Assembly: GCA_022545805.1 (NCBI GenBank)
Contig: JAKEIJ010000006.1
Coordinates: 1 to 5,853 of the forward strand
DNA length: 5,853 bases
Reading direction: 5' to 3'
From: Nitrosotalea sp.
Lineage (GTDB): Archaea; Thermoproteota; Nitrososphaeria; Nitrososphaerales; Nitrosopumilaceae
In this document: positions 5,838 through 5,853 of the stretch, piece by piece
How positions within the stretch are numbered: position 1 is the stretch's first letter
Layout of the letters: each line of letters opens with the position of its first letter
Position numbers and translations under genes: made by a program
Notes under the pieces: generated by a model
Seen by the model: the letters and a program-made list of their open reading frames with translations, nothing else
Databases searched by the model: none
Told to the model about the DNA's origin: nothing

Positions 5838-5853
5838 TCATGCTGGCTTTGCA

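Noticed and set aside
1..5853. CRISPR array, insertion sequence or tandem repeats
   Set aside because: I looked for regularly spaced direct repeats, transposase motifs and terminal inverted repeats with target duplications and found none; gene packing is ordinary for a chromosome core.

Overview
The window looks like chromosomal DNA of an AT-rich archaeon. A marine ammonia-oxidising member of the Nitrososphaerota (Thaumarchaeota, Nitrosopumilus-like) is my best guess. The support is a split transketolase (separate C-terminal subunit), a small TalC-type transaldolase, a geranylgeranyl reductase of the archaeal lipid pathway, archaeal TATA boxes of the TTTAAATA kind, an apparently leaderless GTG start, and T-rich terminators without hairpins. 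The phylum is inferred from protein style; no rRNA gene is present to settle it.

Layout. Bases 1-1325 (+): the 3' part of the transketolase C-terminal subunit, overlapping by ATGA a complete transaldolase. This is a non-oxidative pentose phosphate pathway pair. Bases 1326-1345: a 20-base T-rich gap between convergent genes. Bases 1346-4186 (-), read right to left: a short MoxR/CbbQ-type AAA+ ATPase, a 521-residue protein with a C-terminal VWA domain, and an ASCH-domain protein. They are packed by a TAATG overlap and a 4-base gap and are almost certainly one transcription unit. Bases 4223-5674 (-): a geranylgeranyl reductase family flavoprotein, 36 bases upstream of the ATPase and possibly the first gene of the same transcript. 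Bases 5675-5853 hold no protein gene. They carry the reductase promoter and, further upstream, a GC-rich island.

That island reads on the minus strand as a box C/D guide RNA. It has a GGG/CCC terminal stem, a U4-like kink-turn (AAUGAGG / CCGA), an internal D'/C' pair, a 12-nt D guide, and a TATA box 27 bases upstream of the predicted 5' end.

How the genes work together. Transketolase and transaldolase interconvert sugar phosphates and supply ribose-5-phosphate and erythrose-4-phosphate. The reductase saturates isoprenoid chains of membrane lipids or quinones. The AAA+/VWA pair resembles the CbbQ/CbbO and NorQ/NorD activator machines, which remodel or load metal into a client enzyme. No client is encoded here, so its target is unknown. 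The ASCH protein is a likely RNA- or nucleoside-binding partner in that operon. The most interesting items are the unannotated C/D sRNA candidate and the orphan AAA+/VWA/ASCH cassette.
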